This document shows positions 42,508 to 51,339 of a stretch of 64,000 bases of DNA, piece after piece. The stretch lies in the NCBI GenBank assembly GCA_027335985.1, contig DAHWGX010000005.1, positions 1 through 64,000 of the forward strand. Reading direction: 5' to 3'. Under the pieces are notes generated by a model. That model saw only the letters and a program-made list of their open reading frames with translations. It searched no databases and was not told the DNA's origin. Position numbers and translations under genes: made by a program. Position 1 is the first letter of the stretch, and each line of letters starts with the position of its first letter. Origin of the DNA: Nitrospirota bacterium. Lineage in GTDB: Bacteria > Nitrospirota_A > Leptospirillia > Leptospirillales > Leptospirillaceae.

Positions 42508-43652
42508 CTCGCAACTCCTTGGTTTTGGGTTCCCGTAACTCTTCGCATGGCCAGCTGCCAGGATCCCCTGAGACCTGTTTCAGGATTGTCGACAATGTAG
42601 ACGGGCATCTCGGATAGAATTTTCCGGTATCTTCCCTTGTTCGTGAAGTGATCCATGAAGGAGGATCGCATGAGGTAAAATTGAATTTTTCCCGGAATTC
42701 CGCCGGCCAGATAGACGCCACCGGTGGCGAGCGACTTGAGTGCCAGATTCCCGGCTTCCTGCCCCAGGAATCGGCAAAAATTTTCGAGGATCATGGTGCA
42801 GAGAGGGTCATGTCGCGAAAGGGCGGCGTGGGTGAGGGCCGCAGGAATTTCATCCTCCGTGAGGGCGGGGTCCAATGGAAGACCTTCTGCGGACAGACCC
42901 TGGGTGTGAAAATGGTAGAGATTGGCGAGTCCCTGGCCGGAGACCACCCGTTCGACGCTGGCGTGACCGAACCGGGACCAGAGATAAGTGAGCAGGGGAA
43001 TGTCGGCGGGGGACTCGGGGGCCCAGTCCGAATGGCCTCCTTCCGTCGGGATGACGACGGGCCCTTGTTCTCCCGGGACCAGAACAGACTCTCCGAGACC
43101 GGTCCCGGGGGCGACGATAATCCGGGTTCCCAGGGGATCCGGATGGCCTTCGTTGATGACGGGGATCTCTTTTGGATCGAGGCATGTTGTTCCCCACGCC
43201 ATGGCGACAAGGTCGTTGACAAGCAAAACATTCCCGACGGACAACCCGAGAAGGACTCCCAGCGTTTCCGTTTCGACGATCCAGGGCAGATTGGTCGTCT
43301 GGCAGCGGCCTTTCACGACTGGACCGGCGATACCAAAGGCTGCCCCCGCGATAGAGAAGCTTTCGGAATAGCCGGACCGGGCATCCTCGAGGAAGGATTC
43401 AAGGACCTTTTCAAGAGAGTCGAAGTGACGGGAGGGGTATTCTTTTTTGAAAAAGGTCGGGGGAACCTGATTCCGGTCCCCTTTTCCCGGGGCTGCGGGG
43501 AAAAGCCCGAGCAGGGTTTTGGTCCCGCCGATATCACCGGCAAGGATCGACGGGTGAAGATTGGTGCTGATCTTGGAATCAATGGGGGAAGGGTTTTCCA
43601 CAACACGTCCTTTCTCCCGACTCCGTTCGAAGTCCGGGGGCTCTTTGATCAT
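42504..43652 (-). CDS. glk: Glucokinase (ROK-unrelated Glk family)
   Basis: The product is 382 aa from ATG 43652. GTG 43601 after GAAAGGA is a good alternative giving 365 aa; the family core starts later at ILAGDIGGTKTLLGLF. The phosphate loop, AAFGIAGPVVKGRCQTTNLPW, LLVNDLVAMAWG, APGTGLGESVL and the catalytic-region PTEGGHSDWAP are typical of bacterial Glk. It phosphorylates glucose with ATP. The longer open frame to 43817 overlaps the divergent hpnH region and is rejected. Confidence 0.88.
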   Translation of the reverse strand: MIKEPPDFERSREKGRVVENPSPIDSKISTNLHPSILAGDIGGTKTLLGLFPAAPGKGDRNQVPPTFFKKEYPSRHFDSLEKVLESFLEDARSGYSESFSIAGAAFGIAGPVVKGRCQTTNLPWIVETETLGVLLGLSVGNVLLVNDLVAMAWGTTCLDPKEIPVINEGHPDPLGTRIIVAPGTGLGESVLVPGEQGPVVIPTEGGHSDWAPESPADIPLLTYLWSRFGHASVERVVSGQGLANLYHFHTQGLSAEGLPLDPALTEDEIPAALTHAALSRHDPLCTMILENFCRFLGQEAGNLALKSLATGGVYLAGGIPGKIQFYLMRSSFMDHFTNKGRYRKILSEMPVYIVDNPETGLRGSWQLAMRRVTGTQNQGVAR

Positions 43653-43815
43653 TCGGATGGGGACAGTGTGTCTGGATGCCGATTTCCTTGACAGAAACTG
43701 AACCGGATCATTATGATCATAAAATGTTGCGGCAATCTTGTCATCTCTCTCCTCTCTGTCCGCAACCATATGGATTCTTTGCCTTGCTCCCATCTGAATG
43801 AAAGGCACCACTCCC

Positions 43816-44832
43816 ATGGCTATCCCTCTTCAGCAGGCCCTGAAAGTCGGGGCATATGTAATGCAGAAAAAATGGAAAAAAGAAGAAAAGTTTCCCCTTG
43901 TCCTGATGCTCGAACCCCTTTTCAGGTGCAACCTTGAATGCGCCGGATGCGGAAAGATCCAGTATCCCGAGGAAATTCTCCGAAAGAGACTGTCTCCCGA
44001 GGAATGTTTTCATGCCGTCGAGGAGTGCGGGGCACCGGTGGTCACGATTGCAGGGGGAGAGCCCCTCATTCATCCAGAGATTTCCGAAATCGTCGAGGGG
44101 ATGATTGAACGCAAGAAGTTCGTCTATCTCTGTTCCAACGGAATTCTCCTCGAAAAATACATGGACCGCTTTTCTCCCTCGCCTTACCTGACCTTCAGCA
44201 TTCATCTCGACGGGCTTCGGGAAACCCATGACCGCCTCGTCTGCCGCGAAGGAGTCTTCGACACGGCCGTCCGGGCGATCCGGTCTGCGACAAGTCGGGG
44301 TTTCAGGGTGACCACGAACACGACGGTCTTCGAAGGGGAAGATCCAGGCGAGATCCGGAATTTCTTTGATTTTGTGAAGGAGCTGGGTGTGAACGGGATG
44401 ATGATTTCTCCCGGATACTCCTATGACTGGGCTCCCGACCAAGAACATTTCCTCAATAAGGACCGGACCCGGAATCTGTTCAGGATGATTCTTGCCGACC
44501 GTGCCGGCAAGGGGTGGAATTTCAACCACAGCCCCTTTTATCTCGACTTCCTCGAGGGACAGAGGGACTACGACTGCACCCCATGGGGCAGTCCCAACTA
44601 TTCCGTCCTCGGATGGCAGCGTCCCTGCTATTTGTTGAATGAGGGGTATGCCGCTTCTTACAGGGAACTCATAGAAGAGACAGACTGGAGCAAGTACGGC
44701 CCGGCCTCCGGACATGAAAAATGCCGGGACTGCATGGTGCATTGTGGTTTCGAGCCTTCTGCTGTCGGAGACGCCACATCCTCACTCAAAAACACCCTTC
44801 GCTCCCTTTCGAGCCTCCTTCCCGCCGGCTGA
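43816..44832 (+). CDS. hpnH: Adenosyl-hopene transferase HpnH (radical SAM)
   Basis: The product is 338 aa from ATG 43816 ([17 protein letters not shown]), the usual HpnH beginning. Upstream ATG 43798 would add six residues. The radical SAM cluster is RCNLECAGC (CxxxCxxC). [14 protein letters not shown] and the C-terminal Cys set ([16 protein letters not shown]) match HpnH. It adds adenosine to diploptene in making extended hopanoids. No other hopanoid genes are adjacent. Confidence 0.92.
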   Translation: MAIPLQQALKVGAYVMQKKWKKEEKFPLVLMLEPLFRCNLECAGCGKIQYPEEILRKRLSPEECFHAVEECGAPVVTIAGGEPLIHPEISEIVEGMIERKKFVYLCSNGILLEKYMDRFSPSPYLTFSIHLDGLRETHDRLVCREGVFDTAVRAIRSATSRGFRVTTNTTVFEGEDPGEIRNFFDFVKELGVNGMMISPGYSYDWAPDQEHFLNKDRTRNLFRMILADRAGKGWNFNHSPFYLDFLEGQRDYDCTPWGSPNYSVLGWQRPCYLLNEGYAASYRELIEETDWSKYGPASGHEKCRDCMVHCGFEPSAVGDATSSLKNTLRSLSSLLPAG

Positions 44833-44854
44833 ACGCGGAACGGAAGGATTTCGG

Positions 44855-45529
44855 ATGTCAACGTATGTCGTGGGGGATCTGCACGGACAGATCTCCCTTC
44901 TTCTCACGCTCCTCGACCAAGTTTCATTCGATAAGGAACGGGATCGTCTGATTGCTGTGGGAGATGTGCTCGACCGGGGGAGCCGGGTGGGCGATCTTCT
45001 TCTTTTTTTGCATGAGGCATCAAAGGCAGGGTGGTTTCAATCTGTCAAGGGAAACCACGAAGAGTCCTTCCTCCGTTTTCGTTCCGGAGAATGGATCTCT
45101 TGGTATACCACTCCGGCTTTTGGAGGGGGGGCCACACTCTCCTGCTTTGCCGACCTCGGGGAAAATCAGGCCAAGGTGATTGAGGAATGGATTTCCTCCT
45201 GGCCTCTCGTCTGGTCGGACGAAAAAACGATTGTCGTACATGGAAGCCTTCCGCCTGTCCCCGGAACAAGCCTGGGCGATCGCGATCTTTGCGAAACCAG
45301 AATATCCGGGGAGGAGGGAGGTCATGAATGTCTGGAGCTTCGCCCCCCGAATCTTTACCCGTCCTGGGACGGCAGACTTGTTGTTTCAGGGCATACTATT
45401 GTCCGCAAGGCCGGATTTTGGAGAGACGGGATCGTGATGGTCGATACGGGGGCTTACCGGACCGGTATTCTATCCGCTTTTTGTCTCGAAACCGGCCAGT
45501 TTCACAGGGCATCCGGCATCCCCGAGTAA
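44855..45529 (+). CDS. Calcineurin-like metallophosphatase
   Basis: The product is 224 aa from ATG 44855, six bases after GGAAGGA. All metallophosphatase blocks are visible: GDLHGQ, GDVLDRGSRVGDLL, KGNHEESFLR, VVHGSLPP and SGHTIVRKAGF. It resembles serine/threonine protein phosphatases of the PrpA/PrpB type or ApaH-like enzymes. Substrate unknown. It follows hpnH by 22 bases and may be co-transcribed. Confidence 0.85.
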   Translation: MSTYVVGDLHGQISLLLTLLDQVSFDKERDRLIAVGDVLDRGSRVGDLLLFLHEASKAGWFQSVKGNHEESFLRFRSGEWISWYTTPAFGGGATLSCFADLGENQAKVIEEWISSWPLVWSDEKTIVVHGSLPPVPGTSLGDRDLCETRISGEEGGHECLELRPPNLYPSWDGRLVVSGHTIVRKAGFWRDGIVMVDTGAYRTGILSAFCLETGQFHRASGIPE

Positions 45530-45542
45530 CAAGCGGAGGAGG

Positions 45543-46937
45543 TCAGGATTGTGGAGATGTGGCCAGAATTTTTCGCGCGACGTCGATTCCCGATGTGAAG
45601 CTTTGGGAGACGGAGACTCCGGACAAATAGGATCCTGCCAGATGAATGCCCTCAGGAAGGGTTTCCTTGAGCCTTTCGATGCGATTCCGATGGCCCAGTG
45701 TGTATTGGGGGATGGCTCCCTCCCACCGCTGAATGCGAAGAAAATCCGGCCGCCCCTTCGATCCCAAAATCGTCTCCACTTCTTTTTCGACAATTTCGAT
45801 CAGGTCTTCATCAAAGGCGAAGGCCAGTTTCGGATTTGGCATCCCCCCTACGAATACCGTCAGAAGAACCTGACCTTCCGGCGCCCTTCCGGGAAAGAGC
45901 GAGGAAGAAAAAAGAATGCCCAGGATCTTTCTTCTTTCCTTCGTCGGGACAAGCAATCCGAACCCGTCCAGAGGATGGGAGATGCTTTTCCGGGAAAATC
46001 CCATGGAGACCACTGCGATCGGGGCATAGGGGATTTCAGACAATGGTCCGCCGGATTCGGGGCTGATCTCCTGCAGAAGCTCCGAGGCCTGGTTTGCGCT
46101 TCCCGCAAGAACGACATGGCGCGAATGGAGGTAGTATGTTTCTTCGTCAAAGAGAAGCGCTGTCCTGAATCCGTTCGAGTTGCGGGTGCATCCGATGACT
46201 TCGGCATTGGTTCCCGCATCGGTGCCGAGAAATTCAGCGAGGGCTTTTGGAAGGCAGCCCATCCCTTCGGTAAAGGAAAAAATGGATCGGGTCAAGGGGG
46301 AGGAGGGGGGCTTCGGCCCCCACTGCATTGCCAGGGCTCCACGGATGATCGATCCGTAGCGATCTTCCAGGGCGGTCAGTCGTGGAAAGGTATCTCCCAT
46401 GGACAGAATCTCTGGGCTGGACGCATAGACCCCCTTCACGAACGGGTCGATGATCCAATCGAGAAACTCAGATCCGAAGCGCCGGGACACAAATTGGGCG
46501 ACGGTCTCTTCTGTGGGGTCTTCGAGTTCGTCAGGCTCATAGGGCGGGATGAAAGGCTCCTTGAACACCCTGAGTTTTCCGCCCAGTGACAGGGCTGGGG
46601 TCGTGACCCCTTCCAGAATCGATGTCGGCAGCGGGATGGGCTTCCCTCTCTTGAGAATGAACCGTCTCTTTCCGGTCAGACCCGCCTGCACGACCTTTTT
46701 TTCAAGTCCGAGTTTTTCGATGTAGCCGAGCAGTGGATCCTCGGGGCGCATAAAAAGGCTGTTGGGACCCGTCTCGATGAGATAGCCGCTTTCCGAAAGG
46801 GTCCGGATGACCCCACCGAGGTGGTCGTTCCTTTCGACGAGGCGGACGGATCGGCCGCGTTCTTTGAGATGGACCGCGCAGGCCAGTCCCGCGATTCCCC
46901 CTCCTACGATAAGAGTTTCTATATCGTTTTGCGACAC
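45543..46937 (-). CDS. hemG: Oxygen-dependent type protoporphyrinogen oxidase
   Basis: The product is 464 aa. The N-terminal FAD loop is TLIVGGGIAGLACAVHLKERG, followed by LIETGPNSLFMRPED, typical of the HemY/PPOX family. C-terminal GIHLAGSYLSGVSVSQSFTSG closes the FAD site. It oxidises protoporphyrinogen IX to protoporphyrin IX in heme synthesis and is usually membrane-peripheral. It converges with the metallophosphatase gene (13-base gap) and diverges from tig. The product may be coproporphyrinogen oxidase (HemY type) in some lineages. Confidence 0.88.
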   Translation of the reverse strand: MSQNDIETLIVGGGIAGLACAVHLKERGRSVRLVERNDHLGGVIRTLSESGYLIETGPNSLFMRPEDPLLGYIEKLGLEKKVVQAGLTGKRRFILKRGKPIPLPTSILEGVTTPALSLGGKLRVFKEPFIPPYEPDELEDPTEETVAQFVSRRFGSEFLDWIIDPFVKGVYASSPEILSMGDTFPRLTALEDRYGSIIRGALAMQWGPKPPSSPLTRSIFSFTEGMGCLPKALAEFLGTDAGTNAEVIGCTRNSNGFRTALLFDEETYYLHSRHVVLAGSANQASELLQEISPESGGPLSEIPYAPIAVVSMGFSRKSISHPLDGFGLLVPTKERRKILGILFSSSLFPGRAPEGQVLLTVFVGGMPNPKLAFAFDEDLIEIVEKEVETILGSKGRPDFLRIQRWEGAIPQYTLGHRNRIERLKETLPEGIHLAGSYLSGVSVSQSFTSGIDVARKILATSPQS

Positions 46938-47255
46938 TCTTTTCTCCGTCCGGATCTTGCGGTGATTATCATGGATAATTGTTCGGGCGGGATAACTTTA
47001 TCCACTTGGAGGCGAGAGGTCAATATTGTGCGTGGCTCGCAAGGACGATATTGTCTCGCCGTCCATGCCCCTCCGCCTTGATAGCCCCGTTTTGCGCGCT
47101 CTCCTCTTGGGCAACCCAGGAGGTCTGGCTCTCCACTCTTTTTTTGGGAACGACAATCCATTACAATAAAAAGAATGTGAATCGGACAGGTCGCATTCTG
47201 TCGCGCCGGGTTCGGTGGATGGTTTTATCCTTAATAATTTTTCAGGAAGGAAAAA
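46938..47255. other. Structured divergent intergenic region between hemG and tig
   Basis: This 318-base region contains a perfect palindrome GGATAACTTTATCC (46990-47003). A long hairpin spans 47011-47060, with outer arms GGCGAGA/TCTCGCC and inner arms CAATAT/ATATTG. A third hairpin lies at about 47102-47122 (CCTCTTGGG/CCCAGGAGG, one mismatch), with a seven-T run some 18 bases later. No gene or tRNA is supported. It could hold a small RNA or a structured tig leader. Confidence 0.5.
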
Positions 47256-48662
47256 TTGCTGATGGATGTCCAGATAGAGCCCCTTGAGGGGGCGCAGCGC
47301 AAATTTCGGGTCGTCTTCTCCGACGAGGACGTGAGGGCGAAGGTGGATAAGGAAATTCGCTCCACTGTCAAGACGTTGAAAGTTCCTGGCTACAGGGTTG
47401 GTCATGTCCCTGTGTCCTATGTTCGATCCCGCCCCCCCTTTCTGGCGTCGATCCATGAATCGGTCACGGATTCCTTGCGTCAGGCCGCGATTGATGCCTT
47501 GGTTAACCAGGAGTCGGGAACCGTTGTCTTCCTTGATCCGGAACCTTTCTCCGTTTCCGGTGAGCATGAAAAGGCCGGAATCACCGTTTCCGGAACCCTT
47601 GAGTGCTTCGCTCTCCCGGATGAGTTTGTGTGCGAAGGAATCTCCCTGTCTCCCGAATCGGCTCCGACAGTGATCCAGTCGGAGATTCAGGAGGAAACAG
47701 CGTCCTTGTCGAAACGTGCGGGGACTCAGTTTCGGAAAGACCTTCCCGAGGATGCCCCGATCGAAGAGGGGGATCTGGTTTCTTTTTCTTTTTCCTTCAC
47801 CCATCCCGACACGGGGCTTCCTTACGAGAACAGGCAGACAATCAATGTGGGGGATCCCTCCCACCCGGAGGCACTGACCCGATCCCTGATCGGACGCAAG
47901 GTCGGGGAAGCCTTCTCGGAGCGGCTTCCGTTCAATATTCCAGGCGCGAAAAAAAGTGAGAAGGCTCGGGTGGAAACCCTTGATGCCCAGATAAAGATCG
48001 AGAGCCTTAAGCGGATTGAGCCCGCCACCCCTGAGGAGCTTTTGAAGGCCTTGACCGCTGGTCAGGAGAGTCAGTCCTCTTCGGAATCACTCGAGGGACT
48101 GGTCGAAAGAAGAATTCTCGAGCGTAAGGTTTCGGAAGTGCTGACCAGGAAGCTTGAGGAGCTGGTGCTTGAGGTCCTGTCGCGAAACGCGATCGCCGTT
48201 CCGGAGCGCAGGATCGATCTTGAGGTTGAACGAATGGTCTCTGCTGGAATGGCCGCGAACGATGTCGACAGGGAGCAGGTCCGCCGGGATACCCTCTGGT
48301 GGTTCATTCTCGACGCCCTTTCAAAGAAACTGAATGTTCAGCCGGCCATGGGACGCGTTGAGCAGGAATATCTGGCTCTCGTACGCCAGAGCGGAAACCC
48401 AGGGAATGACGAGGTCAGGCGCAGGGAATTTGTCGAGCAGGCATTTCTCTCCGCCCGCCGAAGACTGACGGAGGAAAATGTTCTCAAAAAGTCGACATTT
48501 TCCGGATGGGAGGATTTTTTTGGTTCAGAGGGACTTCTCGCGAAGCTCGGATGGAATGATTTCGGAGTTCTTCCTGACCCCCATGACCACGCGTCCCATG
48601 CGAATCACGACCACAAAGGGCATGACCATCACCACGATCACGATCATGACCACGACCATTGA
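47256..48662 (+). CDS. tig: Trigger factor with His/Asp-rich tail
   Basis: The product is 468 aa from TTG 47256, with GGAAGGA five bases upstream. ATG 47262 is the alternative. The N-terminal ribosome-binding domain includes FRVVFSDEDVRAKVDKEI and VPGYRVGHVPVS, near the usual G-F-R-x-G-x-x-P signature. A PPIase-like domain (EEGDLVSFSFSF) and a helical C-terminal domain follow. The last ~28 residues are almost purely His and Asp (HDHHHDHDHDHDH), a likely metal-binding extension not standard in the family. It is the first gene of the tig-clpP-clpX unit. Confidence 0.92.
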   Translation: MLMDVQIEPLEGAQRKFRVVFSDEDVRAKVDKEIRSTVKTLKVPGYRVGHVPVSYVRSRPPFLASIHESVTDSLRQAAIDALVNQESGTVVFLDPEPFSVSGEHEKAGITVSGTLECFALPDEFVCEGISLSPESAPTVIQSEIQEETASLSKRAGTQFRKDLPEDAPIEEGDLVSFSFSFTHPDTGLPYENRQTINVGDPSHPEALTRSLIGRKVGEAFSERLPFNIPGAKKSEKARVETLDAQIKIESLKRIEPATPEELLKALTAGQESQSSSESLEGLVERRILERKVSEVLTRKLEELVLEVLSRNAIAVPERRIDLEVERMVSAGMAANDVDREQVRRDTLWWFILDALSKKLNVQPAMGRVEQEYLALVRQSGNPGNDEVRRREFVEQAFLSARRRLTEENVLKKSTFSGWEDFFGSEGLLAKLGWNDFGVLPDPHDHASHANHDHKGHDHHHDHDHDHDH

Positions 48663-48728
48663 ACGTAAGATGGCCATGAATGGATAAGAATCCCGATTCC
48701 AGACCTACAAAAAAAAGGAATGACGCTC

Positions 48729-49334
48729 ATGCTGATACCGATGGTTGTCGAACAGACGAACAGGGGAGAGAGAGCCTACGATATCTACTCCCGGCTTCTC
48801 AAGGACAGGATCATCATTCTCGGGACGGCCATCGATGATAATGTGGCCAATCTGGTAATTGCGCAGATGCTATTTCTCGAATCGGAAGATTCTTCTAAAG
48901 ATATCAATCTCTACATCAATTCTCCGGGTGGAATCGTTACGGCCGGTCTTGCGATCTATGATACGATTAAATTCATCAAGCCGGATGTGTCGACCATCTG
49001 CATCGGTCAGGCTGCCAGCATGGGGGCCTTCCTCCTTTCGGCCGGGACGAAGGGAAAAAGATTTGCCCTCCCCAATGCACGGATCATGATCCATCAACCG
49101 ATGGGGGGATTCCAGGGCCAGGCCACCGATATCGAGATTCATGCACGTGAAATTCTGAAGCTCAAGGCGGATCTCAACAGGATGCTCGCCGAACATTGTG
49201 GCCAGCCCATCGAGAAGATCGCCGTAGATACGGACCGTGATTACTTCATGTCTTCCCAGGAAGGTAAGGACTACGGTCTGATCGATTCCGTCATCTCCAC
49301 CCATCGTCCGGACCAGAAGACAGGGTCAGTCTAA
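48729..49334 (+). CDS. clpP: ATP-dependent Clp protease proteolytic subunit
   Basis: The product is 201 aa from ATG 48729 ([20 protein letters not shown]). ATG 48720 is rejected because the AAGGA site touches it directly, whereas it lies ten bases from 48729. The catalytic Ser is in [11 protein letters not shown], His in [11 protein letters not shown], and Asp in DTDRDYFMS. It assembles as a tetradecamer and degrades substrates unfolded by ClpX, encoded next. Confidence 0.96.
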   Translation: MLIPMVVEQTNRGERAYDIYSRLLKDRIIILGTAIDDNVANLVIAQMLFLESEDSSKDINLYINSPGGIVTAGLAIYDTIKFIKPDVSTICIGQAASMGAFLLSAGTKGKRFALPNARIMIHQPMGGFQGQATDIEIHAREILKLKADLNRMLAEHCGQPIEKIAVDTDRDYFMSSQEGKDYGLIDSVISTHRPDQKTGSV

Positions 49335-49362
49335 TCGGGAATCTTATGTCAGTGAGGATGCT

Positions 49363-50670
49363 ATGGCAGGCAAGGATCGCAAGGATAAAAACAATGTCGG
49401 TGATGGCGGAGTCGCATGCTCCTTCTGCGGAAAGAGCCGAGAGGATGTGCGACGCCTGATTTCCGGGCCGGGTGTCTATATCTGCGATGAGTGCATCGAG
49501 CAGTGTTCGGCGATCATTTCGGAGTCCTGGGAGGAAGAACAGGAAAAATCATCCGCCCCCAATCTCATGAAGCCAGCCGAAATCAAGAAGGCCCTCGATC
49601 AGTACATCATCGGTCAAAGCAGGGCCAAGAAAATCCTCTCGGTCGCTGTCTACAACCATTACAAGAGGGCCCGGGCCAACAAAATCGCTGAAGATGTCGA
49701 GCTTCAGAAGGGAAACATCATCATGCTGGGACCGACGGGGACCGGGAAGACCCTTCTCGCCCAGACCCTGGCCCGCATTCTCGATGTGCCGTTCGCGATC
49801 GCCGACGCCACAACCCTGACAGAAGCGGGATATGTTGGAGAGGATGTCGAGAATATCATCCTGAAGCTTCTCCAGTCGGCCGACTACGATGTGGAGAAGG
49901 CTGAATGGGGAATCATCTATATCGACGAGATCGACAAGATAAGTCGCAAATCCGAGAATCCGTCCATTACAAGGGATGTCTCGGGGGAAGGGGTGCAGCA
50001 GGCGCTTCTCAAGCTTGTGGAGGGAACGGTGGCGAATGTTCCTCCCCAGGGGGGGCGTAAGCACCCTCACCAGGAATTCATTCAGGTCGATACGACGAAT
50101 ATACTCTTTATCTGCGGGGGAGCTTTCGTCGGGCTCGATTCGATCATTTCCCAGCGCCTCGCGAGAAAAACCATGGGGTTCGGGGCCGAAACATCTCCCT
50201 CTCAGGATCGGACACTCTCAGGAAAGCTGTTGATGGAGGCTCGTCCTGACGACCTTCTGAAATATGGGATCATTCCTGAGTTCATCGGTCGTTTTCCGGT
50301 GATGGCGATCCTGGAAGACCTCGACGAATCTGCCTTTCTTCAGATCCTGACCGAACCAAAGAACGCCCTCGTGAAACAGTTTGAAAAACTGTTTGCCATC
50401 GAAAAAGTCAAGCTGCGATTCACGGAGGGAGCCCTCAAGGCTGTCGCACACAAGGCCTTTACCCAGAAAACGGGGGCCAGGGGCCTTCGCGCGATCCTCG
50501 AAGAGGTCATGCTCGATCTGATGTACGAGATTCCCTCTCTTCAGAACCTTTCGGAAGTCATCATCTCGGAGGCCACGATCAACGAGCGCGAGGCCCCGAC
50601 CCTCATCTGGGGAGACAAGAAAAAGGATGTGGCCGGACCGGAGGACAATCGCGGATCCCTTTCCGCCTGA
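49363..50670 (+). CDS. clpX: Clp protease ATP-binding subunit ClpX
   Basis: The product is 435 aa. The N-terminal zinc-binding domain is [14 protein letters not shown]...CDECIEQC. The Walker A is [15 protein letters not shown] and Walker [11 protein letters not shown]. Arginine finger and sensor regions ([28 protein letters not shown]) are present. The ClpP-docking loop, normally IGF, reads MGF ([10 protein letters not shown]). It unfolds tagged proteins for ClpP. It ends convergent with a minus-strand gene 18 bases away. Confidence 0.96.
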   Translation: MAGKDRKDKNNVGDGGVACSFCGKSREDVRRLISGPGVYICDECIEQCSAIISESWEEEQEKSSAPNLMKPAEIKKALDQYIIGQSRAKKILSVAVYNHYKRARANKIAEDVELQKGNIIMLGPTGTGKTLLAQTLARILDVPFAIADATTLTEAGYVGEDVENIILKLLQSADYDVEKAEWGIIYIDEIDKISRKSENPSITRDVSGEGVQQALLKLVEGTVANVPPQGGRKHPHQEFIQVDTTNILFICGGAFVGLDSIISQRLARKTMGFGAETSPSQDRTLSGKLLMEARPDDLLKYGIIPEFIGRFPVMAILEDLDESAFLQILTEPKNALVKQFEKLFAIEKVKLRFTEGALKAVAHKAFTQKTGARGLRAILEEVMLDLMYEIPSLQNLSEVIISEATINEREAPTLIWGDKKKDVAGPEDNRGSLSA

Positions 50671-50688
50671 TCGAGGCCTCGGGAAAAG

Positions 50689-51312
50689 TCAAGGCTTTGA
50701 TTCGCTACTCGGGGCATGAGAGGAAGGGCGCGTGAGGGTAAACCGGATATCTGAAAAAGGCTGAGCATTCAGGTTCATGTGGGCAAGTTTGACCACAAAG
50801 GAATTCGGGCTCTGCACGAACCTTGGAAACAAAAGGATTCCCTTGCGTTCATATCCCGGAAAAAGCCTGGCCGGGGGAATGTAGGTCATCCGGATCAGTT
50901 TGCGGGCTATCCGGATCGGCTTGGCCGATCCCAGGAATCCATTTGAAACACCATCCTGGGCCTCGTCCACGCTGAGGGCTCTTTCGACCTGTTTCGGCCC
51001 CCTTTCAAGAAAAAAGTTCATCGGATCAAAGTCAAGATATCCTGACCCGTTGTTTTTGATGGTGACAAGAAAAGCGTTGAACTCCGCATTCAGAAGCGAG
51101 TTGTAATACGGGGATTCCTTCGGAATGTAGGAAAGGGTGAAGGTGATGCCGTCGATGGTTTGCGCCGGGGGGATGACGGCATAGTTGGTGTCGACGAGGT
51201 GGAACCCCTTGAGATAGAAAAGGCTGGTGGCAATTCTGTTTCCGATGGATACAAAAATGATGACAAGGATCGCAACGATCAGGACGAGGGTATAATTGAT
51301 CTTGGGCTTCAA
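50689..51312 (-). CDS. Membrane-anchored protein of unknown function
   Basis: The product is 207 aa from TTG 51312, eight bases after AAAGGA on the minus strand. One N-terminal transmembrane helix (YTLVLIVAILVIIFVSIGN) precedes a beta-rich extracytoplasmic domain (GITFTLSYIPKESPYYNSLL, FLVTIKNNGSGYLDFDPMNFFLE). The latter resembles immunoglobulin-like or DUF4352-type folds only vaguely. It is divergent from a lipoprotein gene with 27 bases between the start codons. Confidence 0.7.
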   Translation of the reverse strand: MKPKINYTLVLIVAILVIIFVSIGNRIATSLFYLKGFHLVDTNYAVIPPAQTIDGITFTLSYIPKESPYYNSLLNAEFNAFLVTIKNNGSGYLDFDPMNFFLERGPKQVERALSVDEAQDGVSNGFLGSAKPIRIARKLIRMTYIPPARLFPGYERKGILLFPRFVQSPNSFVVKLAHMNLNAQPFSDIRFTLTRPSSHAPSSESKP

Positions 51313-51339
51313 CAGACCAATCCTTTCTTTTAGATTAAC

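Noticed and set aside
46938..47255. tRNA or known structured RNA in the hemG-tig gap
   Set aside because: No cloverleaf or T-arm consensus and no match by eye to tmRNA, RNase P or SRP RNA. Only unassigned hairpins remain.
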